DNA of 10,365 bases, from assembly GCA_003024985.2 (NCBI GenBank), contig PXIH01S0003224.1; one strand, given 5' to 3'. Under the pieces are notes generated by a model, which was not told the DNA's origin, did not search any database, and was given only the letters and a program-made list of their open reading frames with translations. The translations under genes and the position numbers were made by a program. The stretch is from Euperipatoides rowelli (taxonomy: Eukaryota; Onychophora; Udeonychophora; Euonychophora; Peripatopsidae). This document shows, one piece after another, positions 1-7,781 of the stretch; position 1 is the first letter of the stretch, and each line of letters begins with the position of its first letter.

Positions 1-146
1 ATTAAATTTTTAAGTTTGGCTGTTGTTTAAATTAAATTTCCAAACATCCCGTTAGTCAGGCTACCAAAATGTTCTGTGGGCTACCAAATTTCATATGGCA
101 GTAGCCCGACCTGGCTACTTAAAAAGTTGGTGGAATTCAACCCCTG
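1..146. mobile_element. Partial hAT-like non-autonomous element, right end
   Basis: The stretch ends in GGAATTCAACCCCTG at 132-146, so on the other strand the element would begin CAGGGGTTGAATTCC. A CAGGG/CAGGGG start is typical of hAT terminal inverted repeats (established knowledge). Inside, GGCTACCA occurs directly at 59-66 and 79-86 and GGCTAC again at 113-118. GGGCTAC at 78-84 is inverted against GTAGCCC at 101-107, which gives the subterminal repeat structure often seen in hAT elements. The other end lies outside the window, so the partner repeat and target-site duplication (candidate CTTATCTG at 147-154) cannot be tested. No coding capacity is visible. Confidence 0.45.
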
Positions 147-598
147 CTTATCTGTTTTCAACTCTTCCCCTAATCCTTAGGATTTCCATTATTTCCGGTG
201 GAAACTTTTATGTTTGATTTACAGATGGGCAAAAGTACTTATTTTGCTAATCGGTTAACCGCCGTTACTAATCGGCTACTGATCTTTAACCAACTAGCCA
301 AACCCCGACCTTAATAACCTTGATTAAATATTACTTTAAAATGTAAAAATCATAATGAAAATAAATAAATTTAATACTTCAACATTATAAGCTTATTATA
401 CAGGCTATAAGTTTAGATTGCTTTTTTAATATAGGCCTAATTTACATTATTTTTTTATAGCCTAAACTTAATCAGATAAATTATAGGCTATTAAAAGAAA
501 AAAAAATTTAAAGTAAATCAACAATTATTTGAAAAATTATTAAAAATATATCTAAGAAAAAAATCGCCAACAGAACTTATTTTTAAAAACAAATAAGT
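147..598. other. AT-rich non-coding DNA with one TTAA-centred palindrome
   Basis: There is no gene here. The only structured part is 240-300, where CGGTTAACCG (252-261) is a perfect 10-bp palindrome followed by the related words CCGTTACTAATCGGC and TTTAACC. From about 320 onward the sequence is almost pure A/T with scattered TAGGCCTA (432-439) and AGCCTA/TAGGCT words. I see no promoter, RNA gene or coding signal. Confidence 0.6.
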
Positions 599-1025
599 TA
601 GCTACATAGGCTAGTTAAATAATTAATTTCTTACCAATTATAAAGTGTATTATCAGTGCTAATTTTAAGAAAAGCTAAAATGGTTTATTTTTACTTTAAA
701 AGGCATGTTTAATTCATCATTTCTTCATATTCGATTAAATAATTAAAATAATCTCAGTTTATAAAGCTGTTTTCAAACAATGAAATGCGAGGCCTGACGT
801 CAGGACACATCATCTTGATGACAGCGTTGTTGTTTTAGGCACTGTCCTCTTAGTATATATGCTGTAAAAGATCTCAGAAATTTGGTCTAACAGACCACAT
901 AGAAAATCAAGTACAATAGCTTACGGCAAAAATAAAATATCCCTTAGCAATATTAGCGGATCATTCAATTTTACTTTTTTTTTTTTTTGGACTCAGGACT
1001 CATTGGGTTTAAATACAAATACAAA
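599..1025 (+). repeat. Left arm of large imperfect inverted repeat
   Basis: This segment matches the reverse complement of 1755-2168 almost throughout, with scattered substitutions and small indels. Shared landmarks in order are GTGCTAATTTTAAGAAAAGC, TCATCATTTCTTCATATTCG, AATGAAATGCGAGGCCTGA (about 780-797), AATTTGGTCTA, and GGATCATTCAATTTTACT followed by a T-tract (T14 at 975-988). The match fades at the inner edge after GGGTTTAAATACAAA. I see no coding capacity and no terminal motif that assigns it to a known superfamily. It is either a copy of a dispersed repeat or one arm of a foldback-type element. Confidence 0.85.
793..804. promoter_or_regulatory. 12-bp palindrome containing a CRE-type octamer
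   Basis: CCTGACGTCAGG is a perfect palindrome with the cAMP-response-element core TGACGTCA at 795-802. It lies in the left repeat arm. The matching place in the right arm reads CCTGATGACAGG after reverse complementing, so the octamer is not conserved between copies. It may be a chance CREB/ATF site; no gene nearby is obviously served by it. Confidence 0.25.
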
Positions 1026-1754
1026 TATGACGGACAACAACAGACTATAGTCCAGCGAGCTTGTCCCTGGTCCTAATCTAATTTTTTTTTTTTTAATATA
1101 TAATTTTTTTTTTTTTATAGGCCTAATTATTTTTTTATTTTTTATTAGCCTATAGGCTATTGAATCTTGGGGATTTTAATTGAAAAAAAAAAAACATCAA
1201 CAATTCATTAAAATACCAAACAATCTTAATAAACTCCCCTAACCACACTTAAAATAAAATAAGTTTCCCAATCAGGAAAAACCGTAGGCTAGGCTATTTA
1301 GTATAATTCTGAATACATAATATAAAATAATCATTACAAACATTTGATACAGAATTGAAAAAAAAAAAAAACCATACTGTATAATACAAATTCAATTTTT
1401 CACAGGAAAAAGCTCCAGAGTAGGCTAAATCAAACTCACTCCATAAATCACAATATAAAGATTCTTAACCTCCAGAGCGAGATCGCTCAATGCCATGGCT
1501 CATCATGTTGTTTTGCATGAATGAATGTTCAACATTTTGTAAACAAACCTAATGCAAATTCATAAGGAAAAACTAGAATGAAAATAAATTCTTAACTATA
1601 TACGGTAATAGAAATGGGATTTACATTAAATTTAATAGGCAGAATTGTATTTATCTAATAAACTTTATTATAACTTCAAATTAACTCTAGATATACAGTA
1701 TATATGGCGTCTATAATAGCATATGGTACTCGTAAGTTATTATCGTTGAGCCTT
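1026..1754. other. Spacer between the inverted-repeat arms
   Basis: About 730 bp of AT-rich DNA with no gene. It contains poly-T and poly-A runs near 1083-1116, 1184-1194 and 1360-1371 and a TAGGCCTA (1118-1125). There are two small perfect palindromes, GACTATAGTC (1043-1052) and TAGCCTATAGGCTA (1146-1159). GAGCGA/TCGCTC (1475-1488) forms a 6-bp stem with a 2-nt gap. No transposase or reverse-transcriptase motif could be read in any frame, so if the whole 599-2168 block is one element it is non-autonomous. Confidence 0.6.
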
Positions 1755-1791
1755 TTCTTTGCATTTAAACCCAGCCAATGAGTTCAAATAC

Positions 1792-1818
1792 AAAAAAAAA
1801 AAAAAAAAAAAAAAAAAA
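1792..1818. repeat. A27 homopolymer inside right repeat arm
   Basis: Twenty-seven consecutive A residues, followed after a C and G by another short A run. The equivalent site in the left arm is a T14 tract on the plus strand, so the tract belongs to the repeat family and varies in length between copies. Confidence 0.9.
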
Positions 1819-1845
1819 CGAAAAAAGTAAAATTGAATGATCCGT

Positions 1846-1905
1846 TAATATTATTGCTAAGTAGAATAGCCTTCAGTAATATTATTGCTGAAGGCTATTC
1901 TACTT
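1846..1905. repeat. Perfect 18-bp hairpin interleaved with a 13-bp direct repeat
   Basis: AAGTAGAATAGCCTTCAG (1859-1876) pairs perfectly with CTGAAGGCTATTCTACTT (1888-1905) across an 11-nt loop. TAATATTATTGCT occurs just before the stem (1846-1858) and again across the loop (1877-1889). The left arm of the large inverted repeat has only a single, non-hairpin version of this sequence. The order direct repeat, inverted unit, direct repeat, unit is what one local template switch during replication would leave (inference). Confidence 0.85.
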
Positions 1906-2168
1906 TATTTTCAATGTTTTCTGCTAGACCAAATTTCCGAGATCTTGTATAAGAGTACAATGTCTAAAACTGTGGATCATCAGAATGACGTGTCCTGTCA
2001 TCAGGCCTCGCATTTCATTATTTGAAAATGGCTTAATAAACTGAGATTATCTTAATTATTTGATCGAATATGAAGAAATGATGACTTAAACAGACTTTTA
2101 AGGTAAAAATAAACAATTTTAGCTTTTCTTAAAATTAGCACTTTAAGAAATGTAGCCTAATAAGGCTA

Positions 2169-3480
2169 TGCATAAAATAATAGAAATGCATATCAAATAA
2201 AAATAAATTGGATTTTATTGTTTGTTTTAAAGAAAACAACAAATCAAGGTATTTTCTAGACCAATCAGATTGTAGATGAGATCACTACCACCATATGGTT
2301 TTGATACCTTGTTTTATTTACTGACTAGTTACCTAGTTATTTAGTTTGTGATAGTCTATGATACTTTTTCCAGTCTCTTAGACTATCTACAGTGCTAAAT
2401 TTCACTAACCCCTGTAATAAATAACTAAGCCCAACCCAATGTAATCAAGAGGTGTAATAACTATGCCTCAACCCGATAAGTGGAAAAATTTAGGGTAAAA
2501 TTGCCTAAAATGTTGTCATGCTCCATGCTGAGCTTCTCTGTTGTGATTGGATTGTAAAGCTCGACGTACTGTATGTTCCATAACATAACCTTCCGAAAAA
2601 AAGTTAATGCAAAGCTATTCTAGATTTTTTTAGAAATTAGCTTTGAATCACGCAAATCATTAAAAATTATACCAGTTTAATATCTAATGTGAGAAACCTA
2701 TATACATTCTCATTTTATCTCTAAAAAAAAAAAACAATACTAATAGCTTACACAGAACACATACAAGCGCTCTTAACTTTTTTTTTTAGTTTTTATAATA
2801 AACCCAATAGCGGATCTGAATTAGCAAAGCAATAATAAATTAATTAAACTTGTAGGGATTTCAAGTAAGAACCATGTAATTAATGTTTATCTTTCAACTG
2901 CGGGCAAAATTGAATCCAATTGCAATTTTACTTTTATTAGTTTGATTTTTTTATTTTATTTTTATTTATTCCAAAAGAACATATGTAATTATGCTAAAAT
3001 TTTATTATATGATGAGCTTTTTCTCACACAATACTGAAACTACAAAGTAAAAGTTAAGTTTAAAAAAAAATTGACTACTAATTTATATATTTTTTAAATA
3101 GTTTACCTTTGTTATAATTACTGTATACTGTAAATGACAATTTGCAAATATTGATGTAGCCTACTGTTTCAAAATAAAAATTATATTAAACTAAAAAAGT
3201 ATATGACATGGCATTTCTCGTTCTATTGTGGGTTTTTTTAATTTTTTGTTTAAAGTTTTTTTTTGTCAAATATTTTTAACACTAAATTACTAAATTATAA
3301 TTTTTTTTACTTAGGAACTTCCTTACACTCATTTATGAACTTAAAGGTGTTTTTTTTTTAACTTTTTCAGATTACGAATAAATAATGATCAAGACATTTA
3401 GGTAGAACAGGTATCGTAGGCTATATGATTATGACAAAGAAATAAAATAAGATATTTTAAGTTTGTTGTAATTTTTATTA
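2169..3480. other. AT-rich DNA with no recognisable gene
   Basis: About 1.3 kb in which I find no coding frame, RNA gene or transposon end. Slightly less AT-rich patches occur at 2255-2300 and 2505-2600, but both are closed in all frames over short distances. The word TAGCGGATC of the inverted-repeat family (954-962) recurs at 2808-2816 without further similarity. TACTGTA occurs three times (2567, 3119, 3126). Confidence 0.6.
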
Positions 3481-3481
3481 T

Positions 3482-3497
3482 GTTGGTGCAAAAGTAA
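3482..3497 (+). mobile_element. Mariner-like terminal inverted repeat fragment
   Basis: GTTGGTGCAAAAGTAA is, from memory, the same as the end of Hsmar1/MADE1-type mariner elements, which begin with a short TTAG-like lead into this core. Here it is preceded by TAT, compatible with a TA insertion site, and the following bases diverge. I searched for the inverted partner TTACTTTTGCACCAAC and did not find it downstream. This would therefore be a solo end or a chance match, although a 16-base match is unlikely by chance alone. Confidence 0.4.
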
Positions 3498-3579
3498 ATT
3501 CATTTTTAATATAACTAAGATTTAATTAATTGCTTTGTGTAAATAAAGGGAGAATTAGTAAAAACTAGACGACGCTGTG

Positions 3580-3776
3580 CAGGACATCTGCACCTGCTCC
3601 TGTTTACGAAATAAACCCGAACAGAACCTACTCAATCTGAAATCTTTTGTGGCACACACCATAAGCATTTTATCAGAACATCTGTGCCTTTTCCTGTTTA
3701 CAAAATAAAGCTGAGCAGAACATCTAGGCCCTCTATTTGACATTTTTATATGTCACACACCCCATAAGGATTCTAT
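3580..3776. repeat. Imperfect tandem duplication, period about 94 bp
   Basis: Unit A (3580-3673) and unit B (3674-3776) share CAGRACATCTG, the CCTGTTTAC-AAATAAA block, and CACACACC followed by CATAAG and a closing TTTAT/TCTAT. Both hold an internal CAGAACCT/CAGAACATCT word. Unit B is several bases longer, mostly around TTTGACATTTTTATATG. The region is distinctly less AT-rich than its flanks. A 62-codon minus-strand frame crosses both units but has no recognisable motif; it probably results from the base composition of the repeat. The origin of the unit is unknown. Confidence 0.8.
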
Positions 3777-3836
3777 ATTTATACATATCAAGATGTAATT
3801 TAGGACAGCTAACTATGTGATAAAATTACTAACCGC

Positions 3837-3880
3837 TTTTTTTTTTTTTTCCTATTCGGTGGGAAAACCGGGTTAACCGG
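3837..3880. repeat. T14 tract next to GGTTAACC-centred palindrome
   Basis: A T14 run (3837-3850) is followed by CGGTGGGAAAACCGGGTTAACCGG (in pieces: CGGTGGGAAAACCG, then GGTTAACCGG ending at 3880). CCGGGTTAACCGG is a palindrome with one extra G, centred on TTAA. It resembles the CGGTTAACCG at 252-261, and both may come from one dispersed repeat with a GGTTAACC core. The family is not identified. Confidence 0.4.
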
Positions 3881-4418
3881 ATAATCTACCAAAATCTAGT
3901 GTGATTTACCATACTCGTTTTTGATTTACACAATGAGTTCTAAGAACACAACCCCAGCATAAATCAAGAATTAGCCTAACTGTATTTCCACATTAATTTT
4001 TTATCTCTCTCTGCTACTGTATCAAATATAAGTTTTGTTTTTGTGATATAGAAAAGAATGTTAGACCGGAAAAAAATATTTGCTGTAAAAGATAAGCTAT
4101 GTAATTTGTATCATCACAACAAAAGAATATAGTGATCGAGGTGGTAAATGTAAAGCGTAGCAAGAAGAGGCTATAGTTATGCTCACCCATCCCTGTAGAA
4201 TTAAAAATATTCTTCCGTAGAAGAAATAACAGTGCGAGTCAAGTTCAGTAATGAATAAATACAGATTTAAGAATATAGACTTAATTTTTAATAAATAAAA
4301 ATAAATTTGCTTCACATTATGCACTACTAGCAGCCACAGTGTCAGCCTTGATTAAACTTAAACTGGATGGAAGCCAGATTGTCTCATGTGATTAAATAAT
4401 GATTAGCTCTAAAATTTA
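3881..4418. other. AT-rich DNA, no gene seen
   Basis: No promoter, RNA gene or mobile-element end is recognisable. A 75-codon minus-strand frame (4097-4324) runs through it, but its residues are those expected from A/T-rich noise (many I, F, L, Y) and no domain pattern is visible. Confidence 0.6.
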
Positions 4419-4459
4419 TTTAATTTGGCTAACGTTTTGAAAACTAAAGCCAAATTAAA
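4419..4459. repeat. 41-bp near-perfect palindrome
   Basis: TTTAATTTGGCT (4419-4430) is the exact reverse complement of AGCCAAATTAAA (4448-4459). Inside, GTTTT-G-AAAAC (4434-4444) is a second nested inverted pair, separated from the outer stem by three unpaired bases on each side. The outer 12-mer recurs exactly at 8957-8968 inside the MITE. It could extrude as a cruciform; no flanking gene suggests a terminator. Confidence 0.8.
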
Positions 4460-4657
4460 AAAAAAAAATCCTCCGATTCAGGTTGGTTTAACTTTGGATT
4501 TTATTTTTAAAATTTCATTCGACTATCACACACAAAATAAATTTAAAACTGTAAGGTGTTTTAGTGCATCATCTTTAAGCAAATTGCTTGAAATTTCATG
4601 AACTAGATCTTAAATCTTTCTTGAAAATATTGATTTTATTGATGGGATTATTCCATT

Positions 4658-4674
4658 TTGTTGCTAAGCAACAA
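4658..4674. promoter_or_regulatory. 17-bp palindrome resembling an RFX X-box
   Basis: TTGTTGCT-A-AGCAACAA is a perfect 8-bp inverted repeat around one base. The core GTTGCT-A-AGCAAC fits the X-box half-sites bound by RFX transcription factors (GTHNYY and RRNAAC), but with a 1-base spacer where 2 is the commonest. No adjacent gene supports a regulatory role, so this is a sequence resemblance only. Confidence 0.3.
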
Positions 4675-5017
4675 TAAAAATAAATGAAATTAGCCTACAC
4701 TTGATTCAACTCTTAGTAAAAAAAAAAAAAAAAACAAGTATAATTAGATCTACAATTTGAATAGAAATGGGCCGAGTTTGAACTTACTTTCAGAATCAGA
4801 TTTAAAATAGTTTAGAATAGATCAACTATGTTAATATAAAAATGGATTGATGGTGAATGAACTTCTACAATATTGGAATTAAATTTCTAACTTGTATGAA
4901 CTAAAAATATTTGTCATTATATATCAAAAATCAATAAATAAAAATCAGTATTATTTTTTTCCTAAAAGGAAAAGTAGAGCAAGCAGCATAGAACAGTAAC
5001 TGACTCAAAGAATTTGA
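4675..5017. other. AT-rich DNA with a long A-tract
   Basis: Apart from an A-tract near 4719-4734 and one AGCCTA word (4692), nothing structured is seen. There are no open frames of note. Confidence 0.6.
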
Positions 5018-5193
5018 CCTGGTTGTAAAGGGGAAGGAGATGAAGATGTTTTCACTCCGCCAAAGAATGTTGAAGATAATACTAATAGATGGTGTTTGTC
5101 AGTTGTAACAAAAATGAGGCAGGCAGAATCTGTTGGAAATGGAGATGACAGCACTTAGCAGCAGAATCTCTGAAATAAACTATTAATATTTTT
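5018..5193 (+). pseudogene. Possible decayed coding fragment (weak)
   Basis: A 46-codon stretch without a stop (5018-5155, TAG at 5156) reads PGCKGEGDEDVFTPPKNVED at its start and continues with charged and polar residues. At 5121-5190 a second plus-strand frame reads NLLEMEMTALSSRISEIN, with heptad-like leucine/isoleucine spacing. The composition is purine-rich and clearly different from the A/T flanks, which suggests an old exon or transposon ORF broken by a frameshift. I recognise no domain. In sequence this AT-rich an open stretch of this length is only mildly surprising, so confidence is low. Confidence 0.25.
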
Positions 5194-6699
5194 AAAGGCT
5201 TTTATTACAGGGTGTACTGAAATATTCACACTTCCAACAAGTAATGACAACTATTCAAATAGGCGATATGCTTTATTAATATAGATAATGATTTAGTAGT
5301 TAAAATTTATGTAAATATTCAAGATAGTGTACAGTGATTGGCAGGCTAAATGGCCCTGTGGGCACATTATGTTAAATGGTCCCCTAGTTAGGAGCAGTTC
5401 CAGTTAGTGAGTATTGTATATTATGGTGGAAGCTGCTGGGAAAGTTTCGTGTGAGCTCTGCTGATATTTAAAAAATGCTGAAATCATTTAAATAACACAC
5501 AAAAAATTGTATTCATTAGAAAAAATATAATAGATTTTTATAATAATGAAATTTTTTATCTTATAGATTTAATTTTCATTTACTGCATTTTATTTCAGCT
5601 CTTTCAACATCACGTTTAAGCCTATAGTTTTATCGGCTTTTTTTTTTTTTTTTTTCCAAATCCAGGATATTTTAAAGATTGATAAAATGTAAATACTTTT
5701 GCAATTTTTAATATTTGACAGCTTGTATAAAAAAAGTAACTGATCACGAATAATGAGCAAGTTTATCACAATAATGACTTTATAAGCTTGAGATGTTTTA
5801 TAGCCCAGGAGTTTTAACATTTAACATCAAACTAATTCGGATAAAGCTGAAATTCTAAAAACCTTCCATAACAACATATTAAAAGTCCAAAAAAATCCGA
5901 CTGCAGTATTTTCCATAATATTTCAAAATGGCCACCAATGGCCAACTTTAAGGCATTATCTTTATTATATAAAGCTAAAAAACATAAAAATGTACTGACC
6001 TAAATTAAAGAGCATTAAATTTGATTTCACATAAAGGCTTTGTAAAAAAAATCAATTATTTTATTGACAAAATTCGATTTCAGAAAAGAATTTCACTTGT
6101 AACTGGTTATAGTTAGGGTACTGTACCGTAAATATTGAATATACAAAAATTAAAGAGCATAAATTATCAACAAATTAGTTTAAAAAAAACAAAGTTATGA
6201 AAGAGTAGCCTATATCCGATTGTCAATAATAATTTAACCCTATGCTGCATAGAAGTGCCTATAGGCTACCATATTCACATTTGCATTTGTCCCAAGGAAA
6301 TAGTCAAATTGATATGCCATAATATACTGTATAATGATGCTTAATAACATTTTTGCAGGGGTGTTCAGCATCTGGGACATCATAAAGTAAAAACTGTGCA
6401 ACTTTCTTTTGTCATGTACCAGTACATTCTCCCTGGAAAGAGCTTGCATATTATGTGTGTTATATTTTAAATGCTATCTCCACTCTTGAATTAATTTTAT
6501 CAGAAAATAAAAATATCTATCTGAAAATAGGACTCCTAAGATATCTTTAGATACTAAGTTCAGAAAGTAATAACTTTTTATTACCAGATAATTTTTATTA
6601 CAAATAGGTTGCCTACACTAAAGGCACTTATATGCATATAGTGAGAATACTTAATTATAGAGCTCTAACTTTATAAATGTTACAATAGGTTATCCTTAA

Positions 6700-6700
<1 letters not shown>
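5194..6700. other. Mostly AT-rich DNA, no supported gene
   Basis: About 1.5 kb. 5335-5470 is less AT-rich and carries two related words, CTAAATGGCCC and TTAAATGGTCCC, 27 bp apart, but is closed in all frames. A T18 tract lies at 5638-5655. AAATTAAAGAGCAT occurs twice (6002-6015 and 6147-6160). GGTAC-T-GTACC (6117-6127) is a small palindrome. A 69-codon minus-strand frame (6240-6449) has no family signature. Nothing here is annotated as a gene. Confidence 0.55.
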
Positions 6701-6753
<53 letters not shown>

Positions 6754-6803
6754 CAGTATCTATCTATCTATCTATCTATCCATTTATTCATCCATCCATC
6801 CAT
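6701..6803. repeat. Compound microsatellite (ATCT)n then (ATCC)n
   Basis: Near-perfect ATCT repeats run from 6701 to about 6753. They are broken by ACAGT, resume to 6780, and decay through CATTTATTC into three CATC-type units ending at 6803. This is a typical tetranucleotide microsatellite, expected to vary in length between individuals. Confidence 0.97.
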
Positions 6804-6948
6804 TATATATTATTTTAAGAAAAAGAGTACTTTCAGTCATTATTTTTAATTCCTTTAATTTTTATAATAAAAATTTAAATAATAAATAATTTACTTTTGT
6901 AAAACATTCTCAAGATACTGCATGATTTTTTTTAATAGGAAGTGAAAA

Positions 6949-7781
6949 ATGAGTATTGTATTGTATTATTGTGCAAATAAAGTTGAAAATGTAGTAGCAA
7001 GAAAGGACGGGATGCACTAGTAAGCATTTGCAAAACTTGTCAAGACAATTTAGAAGATCAACTTAGAGCTGACAATTCCTTAATTATTCAAATTAAAATG
7101 TCGCAAAGACTACACTCATCTCTCAAGCCTCAAGAAAAAGAAATAGGGGAAAGAGAAAATTGTCTAAACATTGAGGATGTATATTCTATAACTACACCCC
7201 CCCCCCCCCGCCTCCTCCATGTGTTCATATGTTCCAGAATTTAACTTCAAATTCAATTTCTGTTTTGTACAAATATCATGATGAGAAAAAAGAATGGAAG
7301 AAACCTTTATATAGGCATCGTGTTGGACCACACTATGTCAACAAACAGAGATTATTAAAACAAAGAAACTCCTCTTAAAACCAATGATGATCACAGTAAC
7401 ATAATTTTAGCCAAAATAGGAGCTGAAATTTATCCTGTAGCGGCTGAAGCTCGTTATCAAGGTGAATGCTTAGTTTTTATTTTGTCGACCAAAAGAACAT
7501 TACAGCTCTGTTGAAAGGACTGTTAATGTCAGTAATAAGGCATTACTTACCCCGTGTGAATACATGGATGATGATGACTTTCAATTTACTATGACGTTGG
7601 TGGAGAAGATGGAGCTCTGATGGAAGAAAATGAGGAAGCATATTCAAAACATTTTAAGAAAAAGTTGTTAGAATTTTTAGTTGTAAGGACTACAGGCCCA
7701 TTGTTGCCTTTACAAGCCTATGAGGGCCCCTTGTGTCCAGGTCTATGCCCCTCCTCAAGTGTCAAATCTATCAGTTTCTAA
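6949..7781 (+). pseudogene. Decayed coding sequence with at least five frameshifts, transposon-like
   Basis: Successive plus-strand frames each give protein-like text and hand over to one another. From ATG 6949: MSIVLYYCANKVENVVARK (stop 7018). Frame of 6987-7241: includes ALVSICKTCQDNLEDQL. Frame ending at 7376: includes EKKEWKKPLYRHRVGPHYV. Frame ending at 7512: includes AKIGAEIYPVAAEARYQGEC. Frame ending at 7618: includes VNVSNKALLTPCEYMDDDD. Frame 7593-7781: includes EENEEAYSKHFKKKLLEFL. Together they imply one ancestral protein of at least about 250 residues. AEARYQGEC recalls the EA-x-YHxxC element of a widespread metazoan family of transposon-associated, zinc-binding proteins (recalled, not searched), with the usual His replaced by Gln. 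ICKTC could be part of an upstream cysteine pair. A possible splice acceptor (T9, AATAG, ending 6938) precedes the ATG, and a stop at 6943-6945 blocks extension in that frame. A C13 tract interrupts the gene and an A16 tract follows at 7908-7923. Assignment to a family is tentative; decay is clear. Confidence 0.6.
7197..7209. repeat. C13 homopolymer inside the pseudogene
   Basis: Thirteen C residues followed by GCCTCCTCC. In the surrounding frames it reads as a run of prolines. The reading frame changes across it, which fits slippage at an ancestral proline stretch or C-rich site. Confidence 0.95.

Larger units (their letters stand above)
1755..2168 (-). repeat. Right arm of large imperfect inverted repeat
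   Basis: Read on the minus strand this copy is colinear with 599-1025. It shares the AATGAAATGCGAGGCCTGA block (1998-2018 region), the AATTTGGTCTAGCAGA block and the GGATCATTCAATTTTACTT block. It differs from the left arm in three visible ways. The homopolymer is A27 (1792-1818) against T14. An 18-bp hairpin unit is inserted at 1846-1905. The outer end lacks a short stretch between ATTTCTTA and AAAGTG. By eye the arms are roughly 80 percent identical, so the duplication is not recent or has not been homogenised. Confidence 0.85.

Noticed and set aside
1859-1905. Hairpin as a microRNA precursor
   Set aside because: An 18-bp stem is too short for a typical animal pre-miRNA, and the direct-repeat layout is better explained by a template switch.
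3555-3743. 62-codon minus-strand open frame
   Set aside because: It lies across the tandem duplication, has no recognisable motif, and its length is explained by the lower A/T content of the repeat.
4097-4324. 75-codon minus-strand open frame
   Set aside because: The residues are those of random AT-rich DNA (I, F, L, Y, S) with no domain pattern or flanking gene signals.
5435-5456. GGGAAAGTTTCGTGTG as a second mariner end
   Set aside because: Only the short AAGTTTCGTGTG part recalls some mariner ends. There is no inverted partner and no TA-bounded structure.
5590-5820. 76-codon minus-strand open frame
   Set aside because: It reads through the T18 tract as a lysine run. Composition is low-complexity AT noise.
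6240-6449. 69-codon minus-strand open frame starting MQALSRENVLVHDK
   Set aside because: The first half has a more protein-like mix and could be an old exon, but no family, splice structure or neighbouring coding segment could be recognised, so it is not annotated.
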